This document shows, piece after piece, positions 29,401 through 38,978 of a DNA stretch of 64,000 nucleotides. Made by a program: the position numbers and the translations under genes. The notes beneath the pieces are model-generated. The model was not told the origin of the DNA and did no database searches. It was given only the letters and a program-made list of their open reading frames with translations. This DNA is from Fidelibacterota bacterium. GTDB lineage: Bacteria; Fidelibacterota; UBA8477; JABMPR01. Numbering within the stretch: position 1 is the first letter of the stretch; each line of letters begins with the position of its first letter. The stretch lies in NCBI GenBank assembly GCA_024278595.1, contig JAJRSW010000011.1:1-64000 (forward strand), given 5' to 3'.

Positions 29401-30349
29401 TATCTATCTGGAAACCTATGAATTTGCCACGGCACCTGAGATCAACTTTATCATGGATCAACCCAACGATCAGGGTCGCCAGGTTCGGATGCAATTCTGG
29501 CCCGGTGGTACTGAATGGGGTCCGTTTATGGGCTATAGTATTTGGCGACTGACCCACACACCCAATGGTGATATCTTTGATTTCGTGGATTACCTACCCT
29601 ACCATGAGTTCAATGCCTATAATCTAGTGGCACCTACCCTGGTAGATTCCAGTGCCAATAACACTGACCCACAATACTACACGAGTTTATTCAGGGTTGA
29701 TGGGCACTATGATATGTATGGGTATATCGAGGGTGAACCGGCTGCCGGCCATTCTGTTGATAACATTCATCCAGGTGTTCCTGGTGTTCTGGCCCTGCTT
29801 AGTTCCGGTGAAGCCGGAGTGGAGCTCGGCTGGGAAGCCAGTATGGCTGCTGATTTCCAGTATTTTGAAGTACAGCGTGCTGACAATCCTGATTTCACAG
29901 ATGCAGTTGTGATGATGACGGTTGATCCATTGTATATTGATGAAGATGTTACAATTGGGCAAACCTATTATTACACCGTTGCCGCTGTGGATGCCAATGG
30001 CAATGTCGGTGAGAGCACAAATATGGTAACCACCTCCATCGTCTCAATTGATGAGGCTGAACTGTTACCCTCCGCTTTTGGTCTCTCGCAGAACTACCCC
30101 AACCCCTTTAACCCAAGCACGAGTATTGAGTTTGCCCTTCCAGAAGCCTCCAATGTCTCGCTGGAGATCTACAATATCCTGGGTCAGAAGGTCCGCACCC
30201 TGGTCAATGGCTATCTACCCGCCGGATATATCAATACCAGTTGGGATGGATTGGGAGAGAATGGCAGAGAACTGAGTAGCGGTACCTATATCTATCGCCT
30301 GAAGACTGCTGATATGTCCTTCAGCAAGAAGATGGTGCTGATGAAATAA
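26450..30349 (+). CDS. Large exported T9SS cargo: seven carboxypeptidase-regulatory-like repeats, Fn3-like domain, type A sorting domain
   Basis: Signal peptide; repeated GYVYDxxxxPIxxAEVxxxxDEDGYYxIxxxxGxYxVxV; ends LSQNYPNPFNPSTSIEFALPEASNVSLEIYNILGQKVRTLVNGYLPAGYINTSWDGLGENGRELSSGTYIYRLKTADMSFSKKMVLMK. Confidence 0.93.
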   Translation: MNTIKTKGMYWSVLISVMLLAMPTWVLADDSGTPDIERIKQLRQLQNQGIIVKNLEASSIQVSASPEQARMDRLAQALSKATKQKLPNLDRRYSLKLGQKDLQVPQLQQSNLREVIYNQGVLSGDNSVETGLEYFNFLTGENSSDSVGMDVRITGNEGTNFGNESASWGDPSMLYFFSDVGTLDDVSVVDDLGMGTWTTVSWDTGPAGNDYQPLAVGNLWVVYARMSHMYVALEVTSVDTWNQYFEFDYLIQTDGSTEFDGGVEPTLFDMTVDGAYAATLEVGSNPYFEIILDGAPQLEFMVLWDANHDGSWDDGDFPLDIYDLMDGSPEDEEPADGIFGFTYTDEMADGINYFTDDLIFVAFQAMNSAEVAVTFYSNPTPYSVSGYVSLDDGGGPPLEGIIVWAFFEGDEQPAIIDVTDSAGMYHFDLLDTGYVYIESEDHFFITNGFIPDPPYHYVHVMGHEPGYNFFYTEPTSTIQGYVYDEADLPLPGIEVRANTDGPGFSATTDENGFYSMGVMPGWYQVVVDWWTLPQPYMLPYGEDVEIAELEVVDLDLYVITANSMISGSVMLDGAAYPDAFIWGNHPDFGWTATMCDEDGNYELPVFDDGMTLYDLSAHLPGMPNVLQVSENWDVPAGTTGEMILLETFYGGLHGYFINGETGEPLMEAWEASMVLRDLNTEMEYWSGPHPNGYYEMWVPDGLYEVIVWSTNWYLDEPDTVFIDGVQVEHDVVLWPVGFDTFVEGQVYDQLGSPIMDAEVMIGNDDWGAIEYTDEYGYYHINAPYGYYGMSVYADGFEEEWDQVDLTDGPAFRDFYLTPFVVDGAIAGFAFDVDSGDPISGAEVFIYTDGVSWFDYTDEDGEFLFDLPNGAYDLVIEHYEYALFWSEGLVVADDTVYVDAPMVFLNTGLEGYVYSNDDGMPIWDAEVAILSTTDPTIGFLGYSDEDGYYNIPALNGEYQVFAAAPGFEGIELGLITIEDDWSYMDIYLETYEFATAPEINFIMDQPNDQGRQVRMQFWPGGTEWGPFMGYSIWRLTHTPNGDIFDFVDYLPYHEFNAYNLVAPTLVDSSANNTDPQYYTSLFRVDGHYDMYGYIEGEPAAGHSVDNIHPGVPGVLALLSSGEAGVELGWEASMAADFQYFEVQRADNPDFTDAVVMMTVDPLYIDEDVTIGQTYYYTVAAVDANGNVGESTNMVTTSIVSIDEAELLPSAFGLSQNYPNPFNPSTSIEFALPEASNVSLEIYNILGQKVRTLVNGYLPAGYINTSWDGLGENGRELSSGTYIYRLKTADMSFSKKMVLMK

Positions 30350-30383
30350 CACCCTGATTTTATACTAGTAACCAGGGTTAACA

Positions 30384-30411
30384 GTAGAGCCGCAAGACAT
30401 TGCGGCTCTAC
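30384..30411. repeat. 28-nt palindrome GTAGAGCCGCAA-GACA-TTGCGGCTCTAC
   Basis: Perfect 12-bp stem 35 nt after the 30349 stop; could also act as a terminator. Confidence 0.85.
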
Positions 30412-30563
30412 TTGTTTCAACCCCGTCTTTGGCATTGACTGAGGGAGGCTCATCAGCTACTTTTGGCCGCTTCTATTTCATCCCGAAAAATTGGGAATGG
30501 AATATTGGATCACAGAGGTAATACGAGGGGAACAAATCCCTGTTATAATGGTAGATTGAAAAC

Positions 30564-31187
30564 ATGAAACTGTTGCTGGCTACACAAAATAGACACAAGG
30601 TTGACGAATTGATGCGTCTCCTGGAACCCTACGACCTGGAAGTAGTGTCTCTGCTTGACTTTCCCGAGATCGGGGAGATCGTTGAAGATGGAGCTACTTT
30701 AGCGGCCAATGCGCTGATAAAAGCCAGGGCTGGTTATGCCCATTGCCATCTGCCCACCATTGCTGATGATACGGGTCTGGCAGTAGATGCCCTCAATGGC
30801 GCCCCCGGTGTTTATGCTGCACGGTATGCCGGTGAAAATGTCACGTATGATCAGAATGTTCAGAAAATGCTGGATGAGCTACAGGACATTCCCGCTGATA
30901 AACGCCAGGCTCAATTTCAAACCGCTGCTGTTTTCTATGATGGTGAAACCACCATTACTGCTCTGGGTGAAGTCGTCGGCTCCATTACCACGGAACGACG
31001 GGGGGAAACTGGTTTTGGTTATGATCCGATCTTCTTTATCCCCGAAAAGCAAAAGACCTATGCGCAAATGAGCTTATCAGAAAAGAATCAATTAAGCCAC
31101 CGAAAAAGGGCCTTTGAGGCACTTTTCAAGAATTTACTCCAAACCCACCATGCTTTTAAAGCGGAGCCACAACAATTAGAATCCTAA
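30564..31187 (+). CDS. rdgB: RdgB/HAM1 non-canonical purine NTP pyrophosphatase
   Basis: LLLATQNRHKVDEL, IADDTGLAVDALNGAPGVYAARYAG, GFGYDPIFFIPE, MSLSEKNQLSHRKRA. Confidence 0.95.
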   Translation: MKLLLATQNRHKVDELMRLLEPYDLEVVSLLDFPEIGEIVEDGATLAANALIKARAGYAHCHLPTIADDTGLAVDALNGAPGVYAARYAGENVTYDQNVQKMLDELQDIPADKRQAQFQTAAVFYDGETTITALGEVVGSITTERRGETGFGYDPIFFIPEKQKTYAQMSLSEKNQLSHRKRAFEALFKNLLQTHHAFKAEPQQLES

Positions 31188-31240
31188 GCTAGTTTTTTCC
31201 CCATCCTCAATGGAGACAAGTCGGGTTTAAAACAACTAAC

Positions 31241-34200
31241 GTGAGAACGATAGCAGCACTCATATTATCCTTTATTACCATTTGGCCGTATGCAATAGGT
31301 CAATCTGATGAGCCACGTCCAGAGCAGACCTACTTCTCGATCAGGGCTGATTTCTACGAACCTGCCAGCACCCCTTTATTCAGAACTGGGAAACAGGGTC
31401 TCTTCTTTAGCGATACGGCCCTCTATCTGGCCTCGCCCATGAGTGAGATCGCCCTCAACTCCATCAAGACCAACATACTTATGGATAGCACTGCCACCTA
31501 TTTCACCCTGGCCCAGATGATGGATGGGAAACCAATCGGAATTCCCACTGTAATCAGCATTGATGACTATGTTGAATTGAGTCTTGAGCACAAAAAAAAC
31601 CAGCTTTTTAAAAAGATCGCCACGGGAAACCTGCAGGCCGAGGAAGATGCAGCAAGCTCCCAGTCCTTCGAATTGATCGGTGCTGATATCGCCGGACAAC
31701 GGGTTTCCCTGCGGGTTCGGGGAAATGTGAATATTACGGGTAAATTTCGAAGCGAGGACCGTTCCCAGACCACCAATGTGAATAGCCAACAGCAATCAAA
31801 TACCTTCCAAATCGAGCAAAAGCAGGCTTTTAAGATCGAAGGTAAGATCGGCGATCGGATCAGCATTCAGGTGGATCAGGATAGTGAGCGTGATTTTGAT
31901 TTTGAAAACAATATGGAGATCTTTTACAACGGGAACGAGGATGAGATCATCCAACGGGTGGAAGCTGGAAATATTTCTCTAAGTCTGCCTGGCACCAAGC
32001 TGGCCATGTTTTCCGGCCAAAGCAATGGACTGTTCGGCTTGAAAGCCCTGGCTAAGATCGGTCCGGTTGATGTAACTGCCATCGCCTCCCTGGAACGCGG
32101 TCGCAAGGAAAAGTTGTCATTTAATGACGGAAGCTCAGAGGCGGCTGAAATTACCATTGAGGATTACAACCGTCGGATCAATACTTATTTTTATGTCAAT
32201 CATTTTTATCGCAGAAAAGCCTACCCCCTTAATGACCAGGGGCAGTATCGACTTACCGGCCGCACGATCCAAACGATCCGGGTCTATAAATACACCTCGT
32301 TCAATCCCGGTGGCCAGATCACTAATTTCGCCAGAATCTTCAACGAGCCCAACGAGCCCAACGCTGAAGCGGTTACCAGCCGTCAGGTCATCCAGCTAAA
32401 ACAGGGAGCTGATGAAGACTACGTACTATATGAGGATCTGGGAGTGATCCGCTTAAACACGGCGGTGCAATCGAATGAAGTGCTGGCCATCGCCTACAAG
32501 GACACGTTCATCAATACAGCCAATATGGATCAAACAAATCTGATGGTCCCGGATTATGATCCTTTTTTCAGTGAAATGTGGAGTTACCAGGAAGGCAATG
32601 ATGTTGCTTTGGGTACGCCGGGGACCGCAGATACGCTGATCCTGAAAATGATCAAACCAGATGATGCCCTGCCAGGGCAGGAATCCTGGGATTTGGAATG
32701 GAAAAACGTGTTTTACCTCAAAACCTCGTCTATTGACAAGGAGGGGTTCGACCTGAAGATCCGGCGGAGTCTGGGTGGTGAAGCAGAAGAATTGGCAGAA
32801 GACGGAACTCCCTTTTTGCAGCTATTTGGTCTGGACCGTAAAGGGGTGGATACCGATCCCTTACCCGATGGCATCATAGATCTGGATTATGGAAATATCC
32901 TCAACTTCCGGCGGGGGGAGTTGATCCTGCCTTATCTATATCCTTTCCGAGCCGATACTGCCGTAGCCGACCAGCCCGACTGGATGACCAATTCAGCCGA
33001 TCAACGTCTGGGAAATGGCGGTAACCCCAACCTGGTGGCCTATCCAGAATATCAGAGTAATTCTTTTTATGATAACGCCTCCAACATGACTGACTACAAC
33101 AAGGACAGTAAGTTCCGGTTTCATGTGAGATATGCCAACCAGAGCTCAACCTTCAATCTGGGTTTCAACCTCATTGAAGGATCAGAGGAGGTAACCCTGA
33201 ATAATGTGCCCCTGGAACGAGGACCCTCAAAAGATTATACCATCGACTATTTCACGGGCCAACTAGTCATCTTGAATGAAGCAGCCCTGGCCCCTGGCGC
33301 CAAGTTGGATATCAAATATGAATTGAATGAGTTTTTCCAATTGGACAAGAAGGTTATCCTGGGAACCCGGGCAGAAATGAAATTTGGTAAGGACAAGCGC
33401 TCATTTATCGGTTTAAGTGCCATCTACTTCTCAAAAAGTAGCATTGATGAAAAGGTGCGGGTCGGTAAAGAGCCCATGGAAAATTTTATCTGGGATCTGA
33501 ATACCAAAATCACCCGTGAGCTCCCCTGGTTGACGCGGGGCCTGGATTGGCTGCCGATCATCAAAACAGACGTGAATTCATCAGTTACTTTCACTGGCGA
33601 AATCGCCCAGGTTATTCCCAATCCCAACACATCCGTGAACCAGGAACTGGGCGATTTTGGAGTGGCTTATCTGGATGATTTTGAGGGCAGTCGCCGGGTG
33701 GCTCAATTGAGTATCATCCGTGGCTCCTGGGGTGTGTCCTCTATTCCCATAGATGGGACTGGAAGAGGTAACCGTGAGCGTGCTTTTACCTATTGGTACA
33801 ATCCTTACAACCGCATCCTCACCAAACAGATCTGGCCCAACAAAGAGACCAGTGCCCAGGCCCAAAATGATGTGACCGATATTCTAGTACTCCACGTAAT
33901 TCCCGATTCCTCTTTCTCAGTCCGGGACGGAGACGCTCCTGGGGAAGCCTGGGGTGGGATCATGCGGGCCATGTCATCTGGCTACTATGACCAGTCTGAG
34001 TCCAAGTTTCTGGAGATGTGGGTCAAGGGAAACCAGGGACGGCTGCACATTGATCTGGGTTTTATCAGTGAAGATCAACAAGAATTAAACCAGGCATGGA
34101 CGGTAGATATTCTGGATGAAACCGTCACCAAAGGCTATGGCAACAAACCTGATACCGAGGATATTCCCTCCCAGGTATTTCCATCTGGTGATGGATTCGT

Positions 34201-37200
34201 GGTTGAGGAGGAAGATTTGGGGCTGGACGGCCTCCCCTATACCACACCGGAAAATATTGAATTGTATGGCTATCACCATCCATCCTGGGATCATTATGAA
34301 TTTGATCCCAATACCAGCCCCATTGACTACCGTCATATTAACGGGACCGAAGGCAATCTCAAGATCGAAGGGGGGACCTACCCCAACACTGAAGATCTAA
34401 ACAATGATGGTGCGCTTGATACCCGTAACGCCTATTTTACCGTTGATGTGGATCTGACAGGAAATGAATATATTGCCGGCCGGACACGCTTCAGTGACAA
34501 TACTGAAACCGGGTGGAAACTGATCAGCATCCCCCTGTCGGTGTTCGAAGCAGCCGGTGATAAGCCTGAGCTGGCCTTGTGGTCCCAGATCAAATTTGCC
34601 CGCTTATGGATGGATGAAATTCCGGCTGGTGGGGCTGCCCTGCAGATTGCCACAGTGGATATTGTGGGAAATGATTGGCAGGAACGCGGTATTTATTCTA
34701 AGTATGACGGGTTCGAAAATGTGGTCAATGATTCCCTCCATGGCACCATCAACGTCATGGTGATCAATACCGAGGATAACCCGGGTCGCTATAATGCTGA
34801 GGCCGTTCCCGGCAGCTATTCTGCACCTCCGGCTGGCGTTCAGGGTATTCTGGATCCCATTACTCAGCTTAGATCGAAGGAACAGTCCCTGGTTATCCGC
34901 GCCGATGACCTGGAACCCGGTTACTCCGTTGTCGCTGATAAACAATTTCGTGGTGCCAAAGCCAAGGATTTTATCCGTTACAATACCATGAAGATGTTTG
35001 TGCATGGCTGGGACAGATCGCGGGGGGGTAGTTATGAATCCGGATTCTCTAACTATGAGCTGGAAAATGAATCTGAGTTAGAATTCTTCTTTCGTTTCGG
35101 AGAGACAGACAATGATTATTATGAAATCAGGCGACCTATTTACCCCGGTTGGGATGAACGAAACCACCTGGAAGTGAATTTAGCTGACCTGGCAAATTTC
35201 AAGCTGGCCCTGGAGGATTCGGTCTTTATTATCAAAACCATCTATTATGGCGATGTACACGAAGAAGGTAGTCAGGATCCTGATAGTACTGCTTTAGATA
35301 CCCTGTCTTGGGCGGATCTATCGGTTGATCATAAATATGCTACCCGAGATCTGGCTGATGGAAGTACCATTGCCGTCAAAGGTCGACCCTCCCTTTCCAG
35401 AGTGAAAATCCTTAAAACCGGCTTTAAGAACCTTTCCTCACAGAAAATGAGTGGTGAGATCTGGTTGGATGAACTGCGGCTCAGCGATGTTGAAAAGAAT
35501 ACCGCCACGGCCTATCGGGCGAATGTGAGCATGCAATTTGCCGATGTGGCCAAGATCAACATGGATATCCAGCGCGACAATGCCGACTTCCACAATGTTC
35601 AACAACAGTTTGGTAGCGGCGACAATTCCGTCGCCGCAAATATTAGTGGCAGCCTGTCTGTGCATAAGTTCCTCCCCGCTGCCTGGGGCTTAAATATTCC
35701 GGTCTCCCTGTCCTACCGTGAGAGCGAAAAACAGCCAAAGTATATCAAGGGTAGTGATATTCGGATCGCAGATCTGGACCCCTCTCTCCAGGATACTCTG
35801 GAAACCATGACCGTTCGCAATCAAGCTTACAATTGGAATGTGTCACTCTCCAAAAAGGTCAAAGCGGAACACTGGTTGCCAAAATACACTATTGACAATA
35901 TGAATTTCAAAGTGGGCGGAAGTAAAAGTAATGCCTCCAATGCTCTGAAAAGTGAGCAGAAGGCGGAGAAGATCGACGGGAGCTTCAGTTATAAAGCGAA
36001 TTTTGGAAAGGCCTTCAAGCTGGCGCCCTTTACATTTATGGAATCCCTGCCCTTCATTGGCGAGGCCCTGGCTGCCACGGAAATCGGTTATCTGCCAAAT
36101 AATATCGGCTTTGATGCCTCCATGGCAGAAAATAAATCCTCCAGCATTTTTCGAAACCCCAATGCGACACCGCTAAATCCCACTCATCAATTGAGCATGA
36201 ATCGCAGATACAATATCGACTGGAGTCCCTTCAATAATGTCACTGCAAAATTCAATGCCACCCTGGCTAATAATCTGGATAGCCTGAAAAACCGGAAAGA
36301 AGATATTATCCGCAAGGCTGATTTTGGTCATCTGGCCAATTACAAAGAGACCTATTCGGTGAGTTGGAATCCCAAGTTCCTGAAATTGCTATCACCTTCT
36401 TTCTCCTATGCATCCAATTTTTCTGCCACAGATAAGATAACGATTGATCAACCTGGACTGGATCTCAGTGTGAGTGCCAACACATCAGCGAACATGTCTG
36501 TAACAATTTCGGAGTTGTTTGGTCTGCTTCATACTCCTGAAAAGAGTAACAAATCTGACAGATCCAGAGCCTCCACCAAGCCTCAGCGAGGACGTGGACG
36601 GGCAGCGCCCAAGAAAGAAGAACCAGCACAAGCAGCCAAAGAAGAGCAGGCCGATCCGGATGAGGAAAAGCAGGCTGGGGATCTCAGCCTGACCAAAATC
36701 TTCGACTTTACCTACAATACCCTGGATCGGATCGACCCCATTTCAATGAATCTTACCCAGGGCCGACGAAATTCCATCTTACGCCAGATCAGCTCTCTTG
36801 ATACCGTTCTGGTCTTCCGTGAAGGAGATACAACCGGGGTTGCTGACTCGCTTGTGCTACAAGTGAAGGAAGTAGAACTGAGCACTGTTGGCTACGCTTA
36901 TCGGACTGGTTTACAACTGGGTGGCAATTTCTTAAATCATCCTGATGCAACCAACCCCATCGTTTCCGGGGATGATGTAAACCTGACACTGCGTTCCGGA
37001 CTAAGGCTCACAAAAACCCTGACCACAAAAATGACCTTTACCTTTGGCCAAAGCCAAAGCCTCGTAAATAAAAGTCAGGGAAAGGTGATCAAAACAAAAA
37101 TGGACTTCCTCCCCAGCGGAACTTTCTTTGGGGTTCCTAAAAATGAAATTAAATCTTTTGGAACCGCTGGAATACCCCTACCCTCTTTTACCGTACGATA

Positions 37201-37804
37201 TTCCGGTTTGAAAAATATTGAATGGCTAAAAAAATTCATTACCGGCGCCAGTCTGGATCTCAATTATGCCGGCAAAAAGAATGTGAGCCAGGAAAAAGGG
37301 ATCATCACGGGCGAAACTTACAACGTGTCCTTTTCACCTCTGGTTGGGCTGAGTATTCAGGGTAAGCAAAACATCAATGCCTCCCTGAATTACAGTATCA
37401 CCAAAAATATAAATAATACGATCAGCGTCACTGAACTGACCACATCAAAACAGACCTTTAATCAATCGTTGAATACCAGTATATCCTATTCCCACCGGGG
37501 TGGAATGACCATACCACTGCCCTTCATGGAAGATAAATATCTGGAAAATAATATCGACTTCCGGATCGAAATTTCCTATACAGATGAGCAGGAATATACT
37601 GGTACTGAGAGTGTCGAGGGAATTGAATTTGGAGACGGTCGCTTTACAAAAGCTCTTTCCGCCCGTCCTGGAATCCAGTATAGTTTCACCGATAAAGTCT
37701 CTGGAAGTATTTCCTACGAATACCGCATCACTGAGACTCGGGAAAATGGCCGGAGAGATGTGGGTGATTTTCAATTTGGGGTTAATATTCAGATCAAGGG
37801 ATAG
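31241..37804 (+). CDS. sprA: SprA/Sov T9SS outer-membrane translocon
   Basis: 2187 aa with signal peptide (GTG start); FELIGADIAGQRVSLRVRGNVNITGKF, VDQDSERDFDFENNMEIFYNGNEDEIIQRVEAGNISL, YLDDFEGSRR, long C-terminal beta-barrel region. Confidence 0.92.
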   Translation: MRTIAALILSFITIWPYAIGQSDEPRPEQTYFSIRADFYEPASTPLFRTGKQGLFFSDTALYLASPMSEIALNSIKTNILMDSTATYFTLAQMMDGKPIGIPTVISIDDYVELSLEHKKNQLFKKIATGNLQAEEDAASSQSFELIGADIAGQRVSLRVRGNVNITGKFRSEDRSQTTNVNSQQQSNTFQIEQKQAFKIEGKIGDRISIQVDQDSERDFDFENNMEIFYNGNEDEIIQRVEAGNISLSLPGTKLAMFSGQSNGLFGLKALAKIGPVDVTAIASLERGRKEKLSFNDGSSEAAEITIEDYNRRINTYFYVNHFYRRKAYPLNDQGQYRLTGRTIQTIRVYKYTSFNPGGQITNFARIFNEPNEPNAEAVTSRQVIQLKQGADEDYVLYEDLGVIRLNTAVQSNEVLAIAYKDTFINTANMDQTNLMVPDYDPFFSEMWSYQEGNDVALGTPGTADTLILKMIKPDDALPGQESWDLEWKNVFYLKTSSIDKEGFDLKIRRSLGGEAEELAEDGTPFLQLFGLDRKGVDTDPLPDGIIDLDYGNILNFRRGELILPYLYPFRADTAVADQPDWMTNSADQRLGNGGNPNLVAYPEYQSNSFYDNASNMTDYNKDSKFRFHVRYANQSSTFNLGFNLIEGSEEVTLNNVPLERGPSKDYTIDYFTGQLVILNEAALAPGAKLDIKYELNEFFQLDKKVILGTRAEMKFGKDKRSFIGLSAIYFSKSSIDEKVRVGKEPMENFIWDLNTKITRELPWLTRGLDWLPIIKTDVNSSVTFTGEIAQVIPNPNTSVNQELGDFGVAYLDDFEGSRRVAQLSIIRGSWGVSSIPIDGTGRGNRERAFTYWYNPYNRILTKQIWPNKETSAQAQNDVTDILVLHVIPDSSFSVRDGDAPGEAWGGIMRAMSSGYYDQSESKFLEMWVKGNQGRLHIDLGFISEDQQELNQAWTVDILDETVTKGYGNKPDTEDIPSQVFPSGDGFVVEEEDLGLDGLPYTTPENIELYGYHHPSWDHYEFDPNTSPIDYRHINGTEGNLKIEGGTYPNTEDLNNDGALDTRNAYFTVDVDLTGNEYIAGRTRFSDNTETGWKLISIPLSVFEAAGDKPELALWSQIKFARLWMDEIPAGGAALQIATVDIVGNDWQERGIYSKYDGFENVVNDSLHGTINVMVINTEDNPGRYNAEAVPGSYSAPPAGVQGILDPITQLRSKEQSLVIRADDLEPGYSVVADKQFRGAKAKDFIRYNTMKMFVHGWDRSRGGSYESGFSNYELENESELEFFFRFGETDNDYYEIRRPIYPGWDERNHLEVNLADLANFKLALEDSVFIIKTIYYGDVHEEGSQDPDSTALDTLSWADLSVDHKYATRDLADGSTIAVKGRPSLSRVKILKTGFKNLSSQKMSGEIWLDELRLSDVEKNTATAYRANVSMQFADVAKINMDIQRDNADFHNVQQQFGSGDNSVAANISGSLSVHKFLPAAWGLNIPVSLSYRESEKQPKYIKGSDIRIADLDPSLQDTLETMTVRNQAYNWNVSLSKKVKAEHWLPKYTIDNMNFKVGGSKSNASNALKSEQKAEKIDGSFSYKANFGKAFKLAPFTFMESLPFIGEALAATEIGYLPNNIGFDASMAENKSSSIFRNPNATPLNPTHQLSMNRRYNIDWSPFNNVTAKFNATLANNLDSLKNRKEDIIRKADFGHLANYKETYSVSWNPKFLKLLSPSFSYASNFSATDKITIDQPGLDLSVSANTSANMSVTISELFGLLHTPEKSNKSDRSRASTKPQRGRGRAAPKKEEPAQAAKEEQADPDEEKQAGDLSLTKIFDFTYNTLDRIDPISMNLTQGRRNSILRQISSLDTVLVFREGDTTGVADSLVLQVKEVELSTVGYAYRTGLQLGGNFLNHPDATNPIVSGDDVNLTLRSGLRLTKTLTTKMTFTFGQSQSLVNKSQGKVIKTKMDFLPSGTFFGVPKNEIKSFGTAGIPLPSFTVRYSGLKNIEWLKKFITGASLDLNYAGKKNVSQEKGIITGETYNVSFSPLVGLSIQGKQNINASLNYSITKNINNTISVTELTTSKQTFNQSLNTSISYSHRGGMTIPLPFMEDKYLENNIDFRIEISYTDEQEYTGTESVEGIEFGDGRFTKALSARPGIQYSFTDKVSGSISYEYRITETRENGRRDVGDFQFGVNIQIKG

Positions 37805-37812
37805 GTGATGTT

Positions 37813-38862
37813 ATGGCATTATTAATAATAAAAATTATGAACATTATTAATTGGGCAAATTCGTTGGTTGGGGGTAACAATAACGGTTTTATTGTTGGTA
37901 ACGACAATATTTTTGTAACTGTAGAGACAAGGCATGCCTTGTCTCTACAATTACAACCACGACAGTCCAACCTGATTATAATCATATTTTTGGCTCTCGT
38001 ATTACCCATCCTCTCATCAGCCCAGACAGACTTTGACGGCGATCGGGCTTTTGATGATTTGGTGGCTCAATGTGACCTGGGCACCCGGGAGCCCAATTCC
38101 ACCGGTGCCAAAGCGGCCATCGACTTCTTCCGGAAAACCCTGGAGCCTCTGGCTGATGAGGTCCACCTGCAAAACTTCAAGTTCGCTGATCCCTATGCTG
38201 ACCGTCAACTAAACCTGACCAACATTATCGCTCGTTTTCAACCGGAGAAATCCGATCGCATTATCCTGTGTGCACATTGGGATACCCGGCCACGAGCAGA
38301 GTATGATAAATATTTTCCCGGCCAACCCATGATCGGGGCCAATGATGGTGCCAGTGGGGTGGCTGTCCTGCTAGAGATCGCCCGTCAACTGAAGCAATCA
38401 CCTGTTAATCCAGGAATCGATATAATTCTGTTTGATGGTGAAGATTATGGCGCTCCAGGTGACCTGCAATACTATCTCATTGGCAGTCGTTACTATGTAA
38501 AGCACCCCTTTCTGCCACTACCCAGGCTGGTCATTTTACTGGATATGGTGGGTGATGCCGACCTCACAATCAAGATCGACCCGGTCTCCTATCGCTCTGC
38601 CCCACGCGTTATGGAAGAAATCTGGTCACTGGCTGCTGAGATCGGCTACGATCAGTTTCAACTGGTAGCGGGTGCTCCCATGTATGACGATCATGTGCCC
38701 TTTATTGAAATGGGGATTCCGGCCATCGACATAATTGATTTTGAATATCCAGGTCCAGATAACCGCTACTGGCACACCCATGACGACACCATGGATAAAT
38801 GCAGCCCGGAAAGTCTTGAGGCCGTTGGAAACACATTATTGAGCTGGTTGTATCAACAATGA
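37813..38862 (+). CDS. M28-family peptidase / glutaminyl-peptide cyclotransferase-like (N-terminus uncertain)
   Basis: LCAHWDTRPRAE, IGANDGASGVAVLLEIAR, IDIILFDGEDYG, YWHTHDDTMDKCSPESLEAVG. A palindrome lies inside the first 46 codons. Confidence 0.85.
   Translation: MALLIIKIMNIINWANSLVGGNNNGFIVGNDNIFVTVETRHALSLQLQPRQSNLIIIIFLALVLPILSSAQTDFDGDRAFDDLVAQCDLGTREPNSTGAKAAIDFFRKTLEPLADEVHLQNFKFADPYADRQLNLTNIIARFQPEKSDRIILCAHWDTRPRAEYDKYFPGQPMIGANDGASGVAVLLEIARQLKQSPVNPGIDIILFDGEDYGAPGDLQYYLIGSRYYVKHPFLPLPRLVILLDMVGDADLTIKIDPVSYRSAPRVMEEIWSLAAEIGYDQFQLVAGAPMYDDHVPFIEMGIPAIDIIDFEYPGPDNRYWHTHDDTMDKCSPESLEAVGNTLLSWLYQQ
37921..37948. repeat. 28-nt perfect palindrome GTAGAGACAAGGCATGCCTTGTCTCTAC
   Basis: Read directly; same length and tips as 30384-30411. 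Confidence 0.95.
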
Positions 38863-38978
38863 GAGTTTGGTTATGACAAACCCGTACGTACTTCGCCAGG
38901 TCTCGCTATGGGCCTTAATTTCGACGACTTGTACACAACACGGAGTACATAATATTAACGGCAAAAAGGACTCGAATT

